Below are positions 44,518-53,804 of a stretch of 64,000 bases of DNA, one piece after another; position 1 is the stretch's first letter; the number at the start of each line of letters is the position of its first letter. The position numbers were made by a program, and so were the translations under genes. The notes under the pieces were generated by a model that saw only the letters and a program-made list of their open reading frames with translations, was not told the origin of the DNA and made no database searches. Origin of the DNA: CAVPDA01 sp963702495 (GTDB lineage Bacteria; Pseudomonadota; Gammaproteobacteria; Burkholderiales; Rhodocyclaceae); contig CAVPDA010000001.1 of the NCBI GenBank assembly GCA_963702495.1, forward strand, positions 22,919-86,918. The letters are read 5' to 3'.

Positions 44518-45357
44518 CTACAACCCCAGCCAGCGCAACGCCGCCGGCGGCGCCAAGGCGAAGGCACGGGCCAGGTTTTCCGCCTGAACCGGGGCATCGA
44601 GCCGCGGCGGAGGCTGATCGCCGCCGGGCGGCGGCCCGCTGGGAATGACGAGCCGCGCCAGGAACAGGTCTGTGGTGTCCTGGCCGGCGGCGTGCTCCGG
44701 CAACGGATCGAGGGCGCCGCTGCTCTCGAACTGGGTGCCCTCGCGCCACGCGCCGAGCACGGCCTGCTTCAGGGCGGCGACGCGGTCGGCCTCGGGCAGG
44801 GCGGAAAGGTTCGGCCAGGGACTCGCCGGCAGCCGCGGACTGGCGTCGCTCACCCGGTCGTCGCGCAGGCGGATCGTCACCCGCGCGGCATCGCGCAGGC
44901 GCGACGGCTCGACCGCGTCCACTGCGTCGAACGGACCGCGGGCGAAGGCCGGCGTCTTGCCGTTCGGGCACACTTCGAAGCGGATGAATACGTCCGCCAC
45001 CACGCCGCCACGCTCGGCGTGGAAGGCCGCGGCGAGCTCGTCCGCTGCCTGGGCCTGGTACCAGCGCTGCAGCCGCAGGCAGTACATCTGGCGCAGTTCG
45101 ACCAGCCGCCCCAGGCGGTCCAGGGCCAGCCCCGGCATGACGCGCAGGAAATCCGGATCGTCGGCGAGGGCGGGCGGGCGCACCTCCAGCCCGGCCACCG
45201 TGCCCTGGCCGAACAGGTAGGCGAGCGCGCGGGCGAGCCGGCCGCGGTGATAACTCTGCTCGGCGTAGAAATCCTCGGCGTCGAGCAGCACGCCGATGGA
45301 GTAATGCGGCCGGTCGCGGGTGTCGGCGGCCATCATGCGGTCTTCGATCGTGCTCAT
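44518..45357 (-). CDS. eCIS structural protein with GVVEGL-like domain, 279 aa
   Basis: Shortest of the three related proteins. RPHYSIGVLLDAEDFYAEQS, FGQGTVAGLEVRPPALADDP and MPGLALDRLGRLVELRQM align with the corresponding stretches of the 613-aa protein. The rest is not recognised. No signal peptide. It may be the minimal form of the domain, for example the part that attaches the larger ones. Confidence 0.6.
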   Translation of the reverse strand: MSTIEDRMMAADTRDRPHYSIGVLLDAEDFYAEQSYHRGRLARALAYLFGQGTVAGLEVRPPALADDPDFLRVMPGLALDRLGRLVELRQMYCLRLQRWYQAQAADELAAAFHAERGGVVADVFIRFEVCPNGKTPAFARGPFDAVDAVEPSRLRDAARVTIRLRDDRVSDASPRLPASPWPNLSALPEADRVAALKQAVLGAWREGTQFESSGALDPLPEHAAGQDTTDLFLARLVIPSGPPPGGDQPPPRLDAPVQAENLARAFALAPPAALRWLGL

Positions 45358-45366
45358 GCCTCTCTC

Positions 45367-45714
45367 CTAGCCTTCGCCCTTCCCGTCGTCCTTGCCCTTG
45401 GCGCTCTTCTTCGGTCCCTTCCTGCCGCGCACGACGCGCACGCCCGACGGCAGCGTCACCCCCGTCAGCACGCCGGTGGGCCGTATCACCACCGGGTCGA
45501 TGGGCGTGGGGATCACCGGTCCGACGACGACCGTGCCCGGATCCAGGATCAGCGGCCGTCGCACGGTCACGATCACGTCCATCGGCTTGCTCACCAGGCC
45601 GGCCGTATCCGTCACTTCGAGCCGGAAACGGTGGCGTCCGATGGGCAGGCCGGCGTCCACCGTGATCGCCGGTTCGCGCGTGACGATAGTCTGATTGACG
45701 GCGAAGGTCGCCAT
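45367..45714 (-). CDS. small Ig-like eCIS protein 2
   Basis: 115 aa. One Ig/PKD-like beta-sandwich (PAITVDAGLPIGRHRFRLEV, then TDTAGLVSKPMDVIVTVRRP), followed by a Pro/Val-rich stretch and a basic tail (RKGPKKSAKGKDDGKGEG). Paralogous to the gene just upstream: both begin MATF and share the GRHRF.LEVTD core. Likely a fibre or decoration unit. Confidence 0.65.
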   Translation of the reverse strand: MATFAVNQTIVTREPAITVDAGLPIGRHRFRLEVTDTAGLVSKPMDVIVTVRRPLILDPGTVVVGPVIPTPIDPVVIRPTGVLTGVTLPSGVRVVRGRKGPKKSAKGKDDGKGEG

Positions 45715-45723
45715 GCCCTGCGC

Positions 45724-46035
45724 TCAGACCGCCGGCCCGAGATAGGTCCAGGAGTAACTGCGCACGGTGCCGCCGATGTCGAACGAGCGACGCCCGGAAA
45801 GGCTGAAGCTCTGGCCGAAGTTGACGAGTTCCGGCGCGTCGAGCACGGCGGTGGGTGCCTCGCGATCGGCCACGATGACGATCACGCTGTCGGGCTTGGA
45901 ACGGTTGCCGGCATCGTCCGTGACTTCGAGCTGGAAGCGGTGGCGCCCGACGGCGAGCGGGGTTGTGCGGTCGATCGTCACCTCGATCAGCGGCTCGGCG
46001 GTTTCGATCGGCGTATTGATGACGAATGTGGCCAT
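45724..46035 (-). CDS. small Ig-like eCIS protein 1
   Basis: 103 aa. MATFVINTPIETAEPLIEVT, then GRHRFQLEVTDDAGNRSKPD and VIVADREAPTAVLDAP form one Ig/PKD-like domain; the end (FGQSFSLSGRRSFDIGGTVR) starts a second strand set. The frame is open upstream, but the MATF start shared with the next gene, and GAGAGGAGCATCGCA before it, fix 46035. Its C-terminal GESFNLGGSGS-like motif also occurs at the end of the 853-aa protein, hinting at a shared fold. Confidence 0.65.
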   Translation of the reverse strand: MATFVINTPIETAEPLIEVTIDRTTPLAVGRHRFQLEVTDDAGNRSKPDSVIVIVADREAPTAVLDAPELVNFGQSFSLSGRRSFDIGGTVRSYSWTYLGPAV

Positions 46036-46070
46036 TGCGATGCTCCTCTCTTGATATGTCCGTGACTGCG

Positions 46071-48632
46071 CTAGGCGAGTCTCTGCCAGATGTAGCGCCT
46101 GATGCTGCGACCGGCGGCAGCGGTGGACCCGCTGCCGCCGAGGTTGAAGGATTCCCCCCATGCCGGCGTGGCCGGCGCGCCGATGCGTGCCTGGGGCGGC
46201 TCGCTCGCCGCCGTCGCCTGCGCGGTGTCCAGCAGCGGGCGGCCGAGCAGCAGATCGCGTACGCCGACGCGGCTCGCCGACAGGCGCACCGGCCGCGGCC
46301 GCGGTGTCTCGCGCAAATAGGTGTCCACCGCCACCAGCGAGCGAATGCCCACCAGCAGCGGTTCCGTCGTCACCACCACCCGCGCCTGCACATGGGCCGG
46401 CGTCTCGCGCGCCACGATGGCGCGCACCAGGGCCAGGGTGGCAACATCCAGCGCCTCGTGCGCCAGCACCGTGACACGGTGGGCGAGGCGCTCGAAGAAC
46501 TCGGCGACGACCTGCCGCTCGTCGGCGGAGAGATCGATGCCCGGTCCGAACAGGGCGAGGAATTCGCGCCGGGTCTCGTCTCCCAGCACCAGGGTGTCGC
46601 CGACGAAGGAGTTGCCGCTGACGATGAGTCCGGGCAGCAGCGGATCGGCGCGGCGCTCGAAGTCCACGCCGAGCAGGGTGGCGAAGGTGCGCCGCAGACG
46701 GAAATCCTCCACCACGACGAGCGCGCCGCGGCTTACCCAGCCGTCGGTGGCCGCGTCCAGAGCCAGTTCCAGGCCGGCCTGGGTGCCGCGCAGGGCGTAC
46801 AGGCGGGGTGCGATGCGCAGCATGGCGCGGCGCCGCGATGCCGGCATCTCCTGGGCGAAGCTGAAGCCGATCCAGTCGGCGAGCCATTCCACGCCTGCCT
46901 CCGGCACGCTGTCGGGGTCCGTCAGCACGTGGGCGGCGGCGATGCGGTCTTCGAGGGGCGTCAGCACGCCCTCGAAGTTGCCGAGGAAGCGCTCGAGGAA
47001 ATCCGCCGGCGTGCTGCGGGCGCTGTGCTCGTCGGCGCGGGCGAACTCCTGCTCGCGGTACAGTTCCGCCAGATAGCGCTGGGCATAGGAAAAGCGTGAT
47101 CCCCAAGCCCGCAGGGCGGCGATCTCGGGCGTGTGGCGGCCGTCTCCGAGCAGGGTGACGCGCACCCAGAGGTAGCGCCCGATGAGGCGCCGCACCTGGC
47201 GTCCGGCGCGCTGCACCAGCGCCGTGAACAGTCCGGCGCGCAGCGGTTCGCGCGGACAGCCGAGCACACCTTCGTGATGCGGCAATTCCGAAGCGGCGGG
47301 AGTCCAGGCAGCGCGCGGTGTCTGGGGGTCGAGATCGAGCGCGGCAGCGCGCGCGGCATCGCCGAACAGGTGCGGATGCCAGGCCTGCACCGCCGCGTCA
47401 CCCGAAAGCGGCGGGCACTCGGGGTCTTCGCTGGCCGCCAGCCAGACCACCGCCGCACAGTGGGGCGGCATGAGGGCTTCGAGGCAGACCCGGTGCCATT
47501 CGATGGCCGGCGCGCCGCCGTCCGCCGGCCGCAGGGGATTGGCTTCGCCGCCGACGACATCGACCGGCGCCAGGCGTGCTCCGCCCGCCTCCCCTGCCGC
47601 AGCGAAGGCATGCAGGGACAGCCGGTGCAGCGTCCGGCTGCGCAGCGGGGCGCCGTCGGCCGCCGCAGCGCCGGCGACCGGGTAATGCGGAATCCCGGGG
47701 CTGGCATGCAGGAACGGTCCGCCGTCGTGATCCAGCAACGGCAGCACCTCGCCCAGGGCCGGCAGGCTCTCGGCGGCCTCGCCGTGCGCCGCATACGCCA
47801 GTGCCTCCGCCAGGCCCGGCACCAACAGTGCAAGTTGCGCCGGCTCCGCGCCGCGCTCGATCCAGGCGATGCTGAAGGGATAGCGGCAGTCCTCCAGGCG
47901 CCGCGCCGCAGCGAAGCCGGTGGCGGCATCGAAACGGTGCAGCCAGCCCTCGCCGTCGCCGCTCCAAGTCAGCACCGCCACCTCGCCCTGCCCACTCACG
48001 GCCAGTGCCACGGGGACGTCGCCAGCGGGCAGTTCCCCCAGGACGACAAGGCGCGGCGGATCGGGATTGTCGGGCTGGGGACGAAAAGTGGAAGGTGCAT
48101 AGGCGGCGAAGGGGCGCTCCGGCAGGACGCGTCCGGCCAGCCGCGCCAAGCTGCGCCGCCCGCGGTCCAGCACCCAGGCGCCCCCGTCCGGATCCGCCGC
48201 CAGCCGCCAGGGGTGGAAATCCGCCACCGCTACTTGGAACGGCGTGAAGCGCCCGCGGGCATCGACCAGGGTCACTCCCTGTTCCAGCGCGATGTAGAGG
48301 ACGCCGTCCTCGCCCAGCGCGATGTCGCTCGGCGCCGGGCCGGTGGGCAGGGGCAGGACATCGCCGGCGGCGCCCGCGGCGCCGGCCGCTCGCACGGCGC
48401 GCGCGGCGCTGTCCCACCAGGCGTAGGTGGCGGCATCGTCGCGTAACATGGGCACGCGCTCCAGCGCCGACAGTCCCTGTGACGCCGCCACATCCGGCGG
48501 CAGCGTGGCGCTCGGTCCGCGCCGGCTCGCCAGGCGCAGGCGCCCGTCGATCGGGTCCACTTCGCACCCGGCATCGAGGTGCCAGTCGCCGCGCTGTGAC
48601 CACATCCAGAAGCGCTGTCCGTTGGCGTCCAT
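46071..48632 (-). CDS. eCIS baseplate protein, gpI-like (Afp12 position)
   Basis: 853 aa. The N-terminal 450 residues look like a beta-propeller (repeats such as PSDIALGEDGVLYIALEQGV and AADPDGGAWVLDRGRRSLAR). The region of about 510-660 has the phage tail-protein-I signature: YLAELYREQEFARADEHSAR, FLERFLGNFEGVLTPLEDRI, EWLADWIGFSFAQEMPASRR, ALRGTQAGLELALDAATDGW. It directly follows gpJ, as P2 gpI and Afp12 do. C terminus GGSGSTAAAGRSIRRYIWQR resembles the small Ig-like proteins. Probable wedge component carrying an extra propeller. Confidence 0.78.
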   Translation of the reverse strand: MDANGQRFWMWSQRGDWHLDAGCEVDPIDGRLRLASRRGPSATLPPDVAASQGLSALERVPMLRDDAATYAWWDSAARAVRAAGAAGAAGDVLPLPTGPAPSDIALGEDGVLYIALEQGVTLVDARGRFTPFQVAVADFHPWRLAADPDGGAWVLDRGRRSLARLAGRVLPERPFAAYAPSTFRPQPDNPDPPRLVVLGELPAGDVPVALAVSGQGEVAVLTWSGDGEGWLHRFDAATGFAAARRLEDCRYPFSIAWIERGAEPAQLALLVPGLAEALAYAAHGEAAESLPALGEVLPLLDHDGGPFLHASPGIPHYPVAGAAAADGAPLRSRTLHRLSLHAFAAAGEAGGARLAPVDVVGGEANPLRPADGGAPAIEWHRVCLEALMPPHCAAVVWLAASEDPECPPLSGDAAVQAWHPHLFGDAARAAALDLDPQTPRAAWTPAASELPHHEGVLGCPREPLRAGLFTALVQRAGRQVRRLIGRYLWVRVTLLGDGRHTPEIAALRAWGSRFSYAQRYLAELYREQEFARADEHSARSTPADFLERFLGNFEGVLTPLEDRIAAAHVLTDPDSVPEAGVEWLADWIGFSFAQEMPASRRRAMLRIAPRLYALRGTQAGLELALDAATDGWVSRGALVVVEDFRLRRTFATLLGVDFERRADPLLPGLIVSGNSFVGDTLVLGDETRREFLALFGPGIDLSADERQVVAEFFERLAHRVTVLAHEALDVATLALVRAIVARETPAHVQARVVVTTEPLLVGIRSLVAVDTYLRETPRPRPVRLSASRVGVRDLLLGRPLLDTAQATAASEPPQARIGAPATPAWGESFNLGGSGSTAAAGRSIRRYIWQRLA

Positions 48633-48641
48633 GGGCGCGGC

Positions 48642-50900
48642 TCAGCAGATCTCCGGCACCAGCGGGATGGCGAAGCTGTCGCCGCCGGCCGCGGCGCCGG
48701 CATCGATGCGGCTGGGCACGCGCGCGTCGGCGCCCACCGCCACCAGCACGTTGTGCAGTTCGGGCAACTGCCAGCGCGCCAAGCCCAGCAGCTGCTGGCC
48801 GCCGGACGGGCGCTCCAGCACGCGCCAAGCCTCATCCCTGCGCTCGAACAGGTTGAGCCCGATCACGCTGGCGATGCCGCGCACCCGCGCCACCTCGACT
48901 TCCGTTTCCCGCTCGCTCACCGCCTTGCCCAGCGGCCAGCCGTCGCCGTCGAAGCCCCCGGGGGCAAGCGGCCAGAGCAGACGGCGCAATGAGTGAATCA
49001 GCGCCTGCACAGTCTCGTCGCGGTCCGCCTCGTCGCGCAGCACCACCGCCACGCCCAGGGAAAGGGGTACGTACTCGCAGCCGATGACGTACAGCTCGGT
49101 GGTGAGGGGGCGGCGCGCGTCGAGGTGGTTGAACACCGACTCGATGAAGGGGCGGTCGGGCCGCGGGTTCGGCGCCTGACCGACGCCGCCGCCCGGCTGA
49201 GCGGGCAGCGCCACCACCGACACCACGCCCGGCACCTCGAAAGTACGGGTGTGCGGCTTGAAACCGGGCAGGACTTCGACCCGGCCCACGGCGACACCCG
49301 GTGCAGCCTGGGCAAGTGAACGGTAGTCCTCGCGGGTGACGCAGCGGTCGCGCGAGCGCAGCAGCTGGGGGATGCGCTTGGCCGCCTCGTCCAGGGACTC
49401 GGCCTCGGCGCCGCCGTCGCAGGCGATGGGCTGCTGCACCTTGAGATCGGTGACGCGGGCGCGGGTGATCAGATCCTCGCCATTGAGTTCCTTGAGCGTG
49501 GCCGGAGCCAGATTGCCGGCGACCCCTCCGCCGGCGCGCAGCGCGGCGACACGGACGCGCATGCGCGCACCGGGGGCACGCCCGCGCACGCCGTCGCCGA
49601 AGCGCACGGCGCCGGCCTCGGCGTCAAGCTCGTAGGCATCTGCATCGCGGCTGTCGGGTCCGACCAGGGCGCCCAGATCGTCCACCCGCGTCCACGCTGG
49701 AAGCCGCGCCCGGCCTCTTCCACTTCCAGCACCAGACTGTCGGCGTCCACCTGCCGCGCCGGCAGCGCGAATACCTGGTCGCCGGAACCCTCGGACACGC
49801 CGATCACCAGGCCGCCGAGGGACTCGCGCTGCTCGATCTCCACCGCATGAACGCCGGCATAGGACAGGCGCAGGTGGGCCAGGGCCTCGGCAGCGGGATC
49901 CGGGCGCAGCCGCAGCCACGCCACCAGGCGCTTCGCCTCCTCGTCCGCATCCAGGCGCGGCGGCTCGGCCCCCACGCCGGCGCGGGGATTGGCGTGCACA
50001 TCGTTGCTGGCGGCGCCGATGAAGGCCAGCGGCGGCAGCGCCAGCCGCACCACGCCGCGCCGGCGCAGGCCGAGGGTGCTGTCGGCAACGACCTCCAGGG
50101 TCTGGTAATCGGTGCCGCCCTTGGCGCCGACATAGCTCATTTCCCAGCGCTGCGGAACGTGCAGGCGGCGCACCGTGGCCTCGTCCCATTGCGGCAGTTC
50201 GATGGCGGGGACGATGCCGACATTGAGCAGGGGCTGAGCGCCGCTGTCGGTGCTGCCGAGCTGCCGGCGCGCGCGCTCGTTCACGGCCGCCTGTTCCGCC
50301 GGCTGCGGCGAGCGCGGCGCCAGCAGGGCGAACCACAGGGACTGGTCGATGCTGTCGGTGACCAGATCGACGCCGCCGGCCGAACCCAGGTTGTCGGGGA
50401 ACGCCGGCGTCGTAAAGTATGGCTCGCCGCGGCGCACGCCGTAGAGGTCGCGCAGGCCGTCGATGACGTCGGCCTGACGGCTCTTCTCCTCGTCCGTGAG
50501 GCGGCGCTTGAGATAGGCCACGCCGGAGGCGGCGAACACCGTCACCTCGCCCAGAGTCTCGAAGGGCACCGGCTTGGCGATGCGCGCCCGCGGCCGCAAT
50601 TTGACCGGGATCGCGCCGGCTGTCGGGCAGGCCGAGCGTGATCAATCCCCGCGCCGCCTGGGCCGGCCGCAGCTTCTGGCCGAGGAGCTTGAGGAAGACG
50701 CGCCGCTGCCGCTCCGGGATGAGATTGGCGCGATACAGCAGCGTGTCGCCGAGCCAGGCAAAGAGCTCGATCAGGGTGCGGCCGGGGTCGCCCGGACGCG
50801 GGTTGGTCCATTCCGGCGTGTGCGCAGGAATGCGCGCCACCAGTTCGGCGACGAGGTCGTCGAAATTGCGGTCGTCGAGAGACGGAATCGTGATCGGCAT
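48642..50900 (-). CDS. baseplate J-like protein (Afp11), two frameshifts
   Basis: About 750 aa. Start PITIPSLDDRNFDDLVAELV and TPEWTNPRPGDPGRTLIELF are typical of gpJ-like wedge proteins. The frame changes near 50620 and returns near 49698, so the middle 300 aa (RARIAKPVPFETLGEVTVFA to LEVEEAGRGFQ) is in a second frame. The C-terminal third has GVRGRAPGARMRVRVAALRA, RDRCVTREDYRSLAQAAPGV and RGIASVIGLNLF. Both junctions can be repaired by one or two bases. The protein forms the baseplate wedge together with gp25 and the gpI-like protein. Confidence 0.78.
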   Translation of the reverse strand: MPITIPSLDDRNFDDLVAELVARIPAHTPEWTNPRPGDPGRTLIELFAWLGDTLLYRANLIPERQRRVFLKLLGQKLRPAQAARGLITLGLPDSRRDPGQIAAAGAHRQAGALRDSGRGDGVRRLRRGLSQAPPHGRGEEPSGRRHRRPARPLRRAPRRAILYDAGVPRQPGFGRRRRSGHRQHRPVPVVRPAGAALAAAGGTGGRERARAPAARQHRQRRSAPAQCRHRPRHRTAAMGRGHGAPPARSAALGNELCRRQGRHRLPDPGGRCRQHPRPAPARRGAAGAAAAGLHRRRQQRCARQSPRRRGGRAAAPGCGRGGEAPGGVAAAAPGSRCRGPGPPAPVLCRRSCGGDRAARVPRRPGDRRVRGFRRPGIRAAGAAGGRRQSGAGSGRGRARLPAWTRVDDLGALVGPDSRDADAYELDAEAGAVRFGDGVRGRAPGARMRVRVAALRAGGGVAGNLAPATLKELNGEDLITRARVTDLKVQQPIACDGGAEAESLDEAAKRIPQLLRSRDRCVTREDYRSLAQAAPGVAVGRVEVLPGFKPHTRTFEVPGVVSVVALPAQPGGGVGQAPNPRPDRPFIESVFNHLDARRPLTTELYVIGCEYVPLSLGVAVVLRDEADRDETVQALIHSLRRLLWPLAPGGFDGDGWPLGKAVSERETEVEVARVRGIASVIGLNLFERRDEAWRVLERPSGGQQLLGLARWQLPELHNVLVAVGADARVPSRIDAGAAAGGDSFAIPLVPEIC

Positions 50901-50980
50901 GGTGGTGTCCCGTCGAAGGCGCTAACTGCGGGCCCGGGGCCGCGCTGCGCCACGCGTCGTGCCGTTGGCCGTCATGGTGT

Positions 50981-51376
50981 TCATGGGTTCGACAGATCCA
51001 GCGCCGCGGAGAGGCTCCCGCTCTGGCCGGTGCGGCGCAGGCGGTAATGAAGTTCGATGCGCACCGCCCCCGGCGCCTCCTGCGCCTCCCACACTTCGAC
51101 CCGGTCCACCAGCACTCGCGGTTCCCAGCGGGCGACCGATTCCTGGATGCGGTCGCGGATGGCGCGCCGTGTGGCGATGGTGTTGGGCAGGGCAATGAAT
51201 TCCTGCAGCCCGGCGCCGAAGTCGGGCCGCATCAACTGCTCCCCGGGACGGGTAGACAGGATGATTTCCAGGCTGGCGCGCACGCCCTCCTCCAGGCTCG
51301 GGTACTGGAGTTCGCCGTTGTCGTCGGGCAGGGGAAGCAGCGGCCAGCTTATGGGTGGGTGGAATGCGGCGGTCAT
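50981..51376 (-). CDS. gp25/gpW-family baseplate wedge protein (Afp9-like)
   Basis: 131 aa with the gp25-lysozyme-like fold: LEEGVRASLEIILSTRPGEQ, LMRPDFGAGLQEFIALPNTI, and RIQESVARWEPRVLVDRVEV. In contractile machines this protein starts sheath assembly at the baseplate. It begins 4 bp after the preceding stop. Confidence 0.88.
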   Translation of the reverse strand: MTAAFHPPISWPLLPLPDDNGELQYPSLEEGVRASLEIILSTRPGEQLMRPDFGAGLQEFIALPNTIATRRAIRDRIQESVARWEPRVLVDRVEVWEAQEAPGAVRIELHYRLRRTGQSGSLSAALDLSNP

Positions 51377-51380
51377 GGTG

Positions 51381-52961
51381 CTAGCGCTTCGGGATCGGAA
51401 TGCAGATCTTCAGGTACGCCATCCAGCGGAAGATCAGGTCGAACAGCTGGAGGAAGATGTTGAGCGAGATGAAGGCGCAAAGGGTGATGATGGGCAGCGA
51501 AAAGGAGCACAGCCAGTCGATGCCGAAGTTGCTGGCGCGCTTCTTCGCCTTGCCCGCCAGGAAATCGTCGGGCGAGTTGCCGAGCAAAGCCTGCAGGCTT
51601 TCCGGCAACAGGAAGGCGACGTTGGGCTTCATCTTGCTCAGGGCGTCGGCGGAGAAGTCCGGCAGCGCCACCCGTACCGCGGGACGACCGGCGGACTCCC
51701 ACCAGGCGGCAATGGTGAAGGGCGAGGAGTACTCGCTCCACACGATGCGCGGCGGGCACTCCGGCTGGTGACGCACGCGCACGAAGGCACGCACGGCGTA
51801 GGTGGCGGACGCCTCGCCGAAGCGCTCTTCGTCGGGCAGAGCCTCGGCCGCACGCTCCTGCAGTACGGCGAGCACGCTCTGGCGGATCTCCCGCGCCGCG
51901 TCGGTTGCAACGGGCAGGATGAAGTGCGGCAAGATCGCTCCCGGCGCGCTATCGTCGGTCAGCACCCGCGCCGCTTCGCGCAGGAAGGGCAAGGCCGATT
52001 CCTCGCTCCAGGTGACGATCGGCGAGCCCTCTGGGTAGGCGACGCGGATCTTGGCCAGCGCTGCCGCCAGCTTCTGCGAGGCCGGCGAAGGACCGAAGGC
52101 GTCGAACTCGAACACCAGTTGGCGCAGCAGGTTGAGCACGTTATTGAACTCGGCGCTGGCGCGCACCGCCTCGGAAAAGCCGTCGGGCGTGATCCAGCGC
52201 GCGTCGAAGCGCTCGCCGCCCAGGTTGAGCCCTACCGTGACCGTGGTCTTGAGCCAGTCGTGGATGTGGCGTTCGATCTTGTCCCGCGCCTGGGGGTCGG
52301 CGAACGGCCCTGCCCCGCCGCCCTGGACCCGCTCGTCGCTCACCACGGAAACCATGCCGTAGAGCACGGTGCGGCCCGCCGTCTGGCACACCGGCGGCGG
52401 CGCGGTGAACAGGCTGGTGCTGCGCTCCGTCATCGGCTCGCCGCCGAAGCGCGCCGCCAGCAGCGCGTCGATGCCCGGATGGCCGGAGCGCACCCGCGGC
52501 GGACGCCGCGCCGGATCGGGATCCGCGTCCTCTTCGTCGCGGCCGTGCAGCGTGCGCCAGCGCAGGTCGGGCTGGGCCACCGGCTTGTCCTTGGGCGTGC
52601 CGGACCAGGCCTGCCAGCGCTTCTCGGCAGCATTCCAGCGGCGCATCACGAAGCCGGCGCTCTCGATCTTGGTCGGATCCAGGCGCGGCTCGCCGAAGGA
52701 CGCGCAGCACGCCTCCAGCAGCACCAGGTTGAACATGCGGTGGATCGGCTGATACATCCGCCCGTTGCCGTCCTTGCCCGATTTCACGCGCAGCGCCTCC
52801 ACCGCCTGCGGCCAGCCGCCGCCGTCGGGCCAGCAGCCGGACAGATCCCGCAGCAGGTTGCCGATCAGATCGTCGTCCTGGCTGCGGGCGATCAGCGTCG
52901 GGCGCATGCCGCCGGCACCGCGGCCGCGCAGCAGGATTTCTTGTCTGACCGGAGCGTTCAT
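51381..52961 (-). CDS. eCIS protein with C-terminal membrane segment
   Basis: 526 aa, not recognised. Soluble and charged for about 475 residues (start MNAPVRQEILLRGRGAGGMR; RMFNLVLLEACCASFGEPRL; VWSEYSSPFTIAAWWESAGR). The C terminus is strongly hydrophobic: FGIDWLCSFSLPIITLCAFI and SLNIFLQLFDLIFRWMAYLK form one or two membrane helices before ICIPIPKR. It stands between spike (gpV) and gp25. A membrane segment in this place could anchor the baseplate to the membrane, or shield the spike tip. No PAAR gene is seen in the cluster. Confidence 0.6.
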   Translation of the reverse strand: MNAPVRQEILLRGRGAGGMRPTLIARSQDDDLIGNLLRDLSGCWPDGGGWPQAVEALRVKSGKDGNGRMYQPIHRMFNLVLLEACCASFGEPRLDPTKIESAGFVMRRWNAAEKRWQAWSGTPKDKPVAQPDLRWRTLHGRDEEDADPDPARRPPRVRSGHPGIDALLAARFGGEPMTERSTSLFTAPPPVCQTAGRTVLYGMVSVVSDERVQGGGAGPFADPQARDKIERHIHDWLKTTVTVGLNLGGERFDARWITPDGFSEAVRASAEFNNVLNLLRQLVFEFDAFGPSPASQKLAAALAKIRVAYPEGSPIVTWSEESALPFLREAARVLTDDSAPGAILPHFILPVATDAAREIRQSVLAVLQERAAEALPDEERFGEASATYAVRAFVRVRHQPECPPRIVWSEYSSPFTIAAWWESAGRPAVRVALPDFSADALSKMKPNVAFLLPESLQALLGNSPDDFLAGKAKKRASNFGIDWLCSFSLPIITLCAFISLNIFLQLFDLIFRWMAYLKICIPIPKR

Positions 52962-52968
52962 CGCCGTT

Positions 52969-53652
52969 TCACCAGATGTTTCCTGCGCCCGGGGTATAGC
53001 TCGCCGACACGACGGCGTTGGTGATCAGCGTGTCGCACTGGACGACGCCGGAGAACTTGGACATGCCGGCATCCACCTTGACCATGCCGGCGCTGACCTC
53101 CACCGTTGACGCCTGGACCGAGACCTTGGCCGCGGCACGGATGCTGATGCCGCCGGTTTCGAGCTTCACGCTGTTGCCGTTGCTGTCCTCGATCTCGACG
53201 GCACCGGGACCGTCCTTCAGCGTCACCTTCTGCCCGCCCGGAGTTTCCAGGATCAGTTGTTCCTGTCCGTCGCTGTCGTCCAGCGTGATCTTGACCCCGT
53301 TGCGCGAGCGCACCACTTTCTTGAAATTGCGTCCGCCTCCGTCCATCGATTCCGGCGGCTGGCTGGCGCCGTTCCACAGGCCGCCGAGAACGATGGGGAA
53401 GCGCCCGTCGCCCTGGACGAAGGCCACCAGCACCTCGTCCTCCGGGTCGGGCAGCCAGTAGGCGCCGCGGTTGTTGCCGGCGAAGGGCGTGGCCAGCCGC
53501 GCCCACAGCAGGCAGTCCTGGTCTGCCCCGCCCTCGGTGTTGAGCAGCCGCACCTGGATACGCGCCAGTCCGTCCGGATCGTTCACGTCCACCACCTTGG
53601 CCAGATGGGCGCCGAGGTAGAGCGCGGCGAGAGGCGGGTGCAGGAGATCCAT
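52969..53652 (-). CDS. gpV-like baseplate spike protein
   Basis: 227 aa. An OB-fold (AHLAKVVDVNDPDGLARIQV, LLWARLATPFAGNNRGAYWL, PDPEDEVLVAFVQGDGRFPI, VLGGLWNG) is followed by a beta-helix-like needle (GVKITLDDSDGQEQLILETP, VEIEDSNGNSVKLETGGISI). The frame continues upstream, but MDLLHPPLAALYLGAHLAKV with GGAG before it sets the start. The 150 bp before it are rich in G and C runs (CCCCCCCGGGGGG near 53690) and hold no gene. Tip of the tube. Confidence 0.85.
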   Translation of the reverse strand: MDLLHPPLAALYLGAHLAKVVDVNDPDGLARIQVRLLNTEGGADQDCLLWARLATPFAGNNRGAYWLPDPEDEVLVAFVQGDGRFPIVLGGLWNGASQPPESMDGGGRNFKKVVRSRNGVKITLDDSDGQEQLILETPGGQKVTLKDGPGAVEIEDSNGNSVKLETGGISIRAAAKVSVQASTVEVSAGMVKVDAGMSKFSGVVQCDTLITNAVVSASYTPGAGNIW

Positions 53653-53804
53653 GTCAGTACCCGCCGGGCCGCCCCAAGGGTACTGCCGCCCCCCCGGGGG
53701 GGTGAGGCAGGGGTTTCGCGGCGCACCGCGCCGTGCCTGCCGAACGGGCCGGCTGGGCAAAGCCGGCCCTGCGCGAACATAGTGAGCGTGAGGGCAGTTT
53801 CATC

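Noticed and set aside
53680..53710. CCCCCCCGGGGGG palindrome as a regulatory site or promoter
   Set aside because: A G/C run inside the gap between hub and spike genes without promoter elements; homopolymer length may also be unreliable here.
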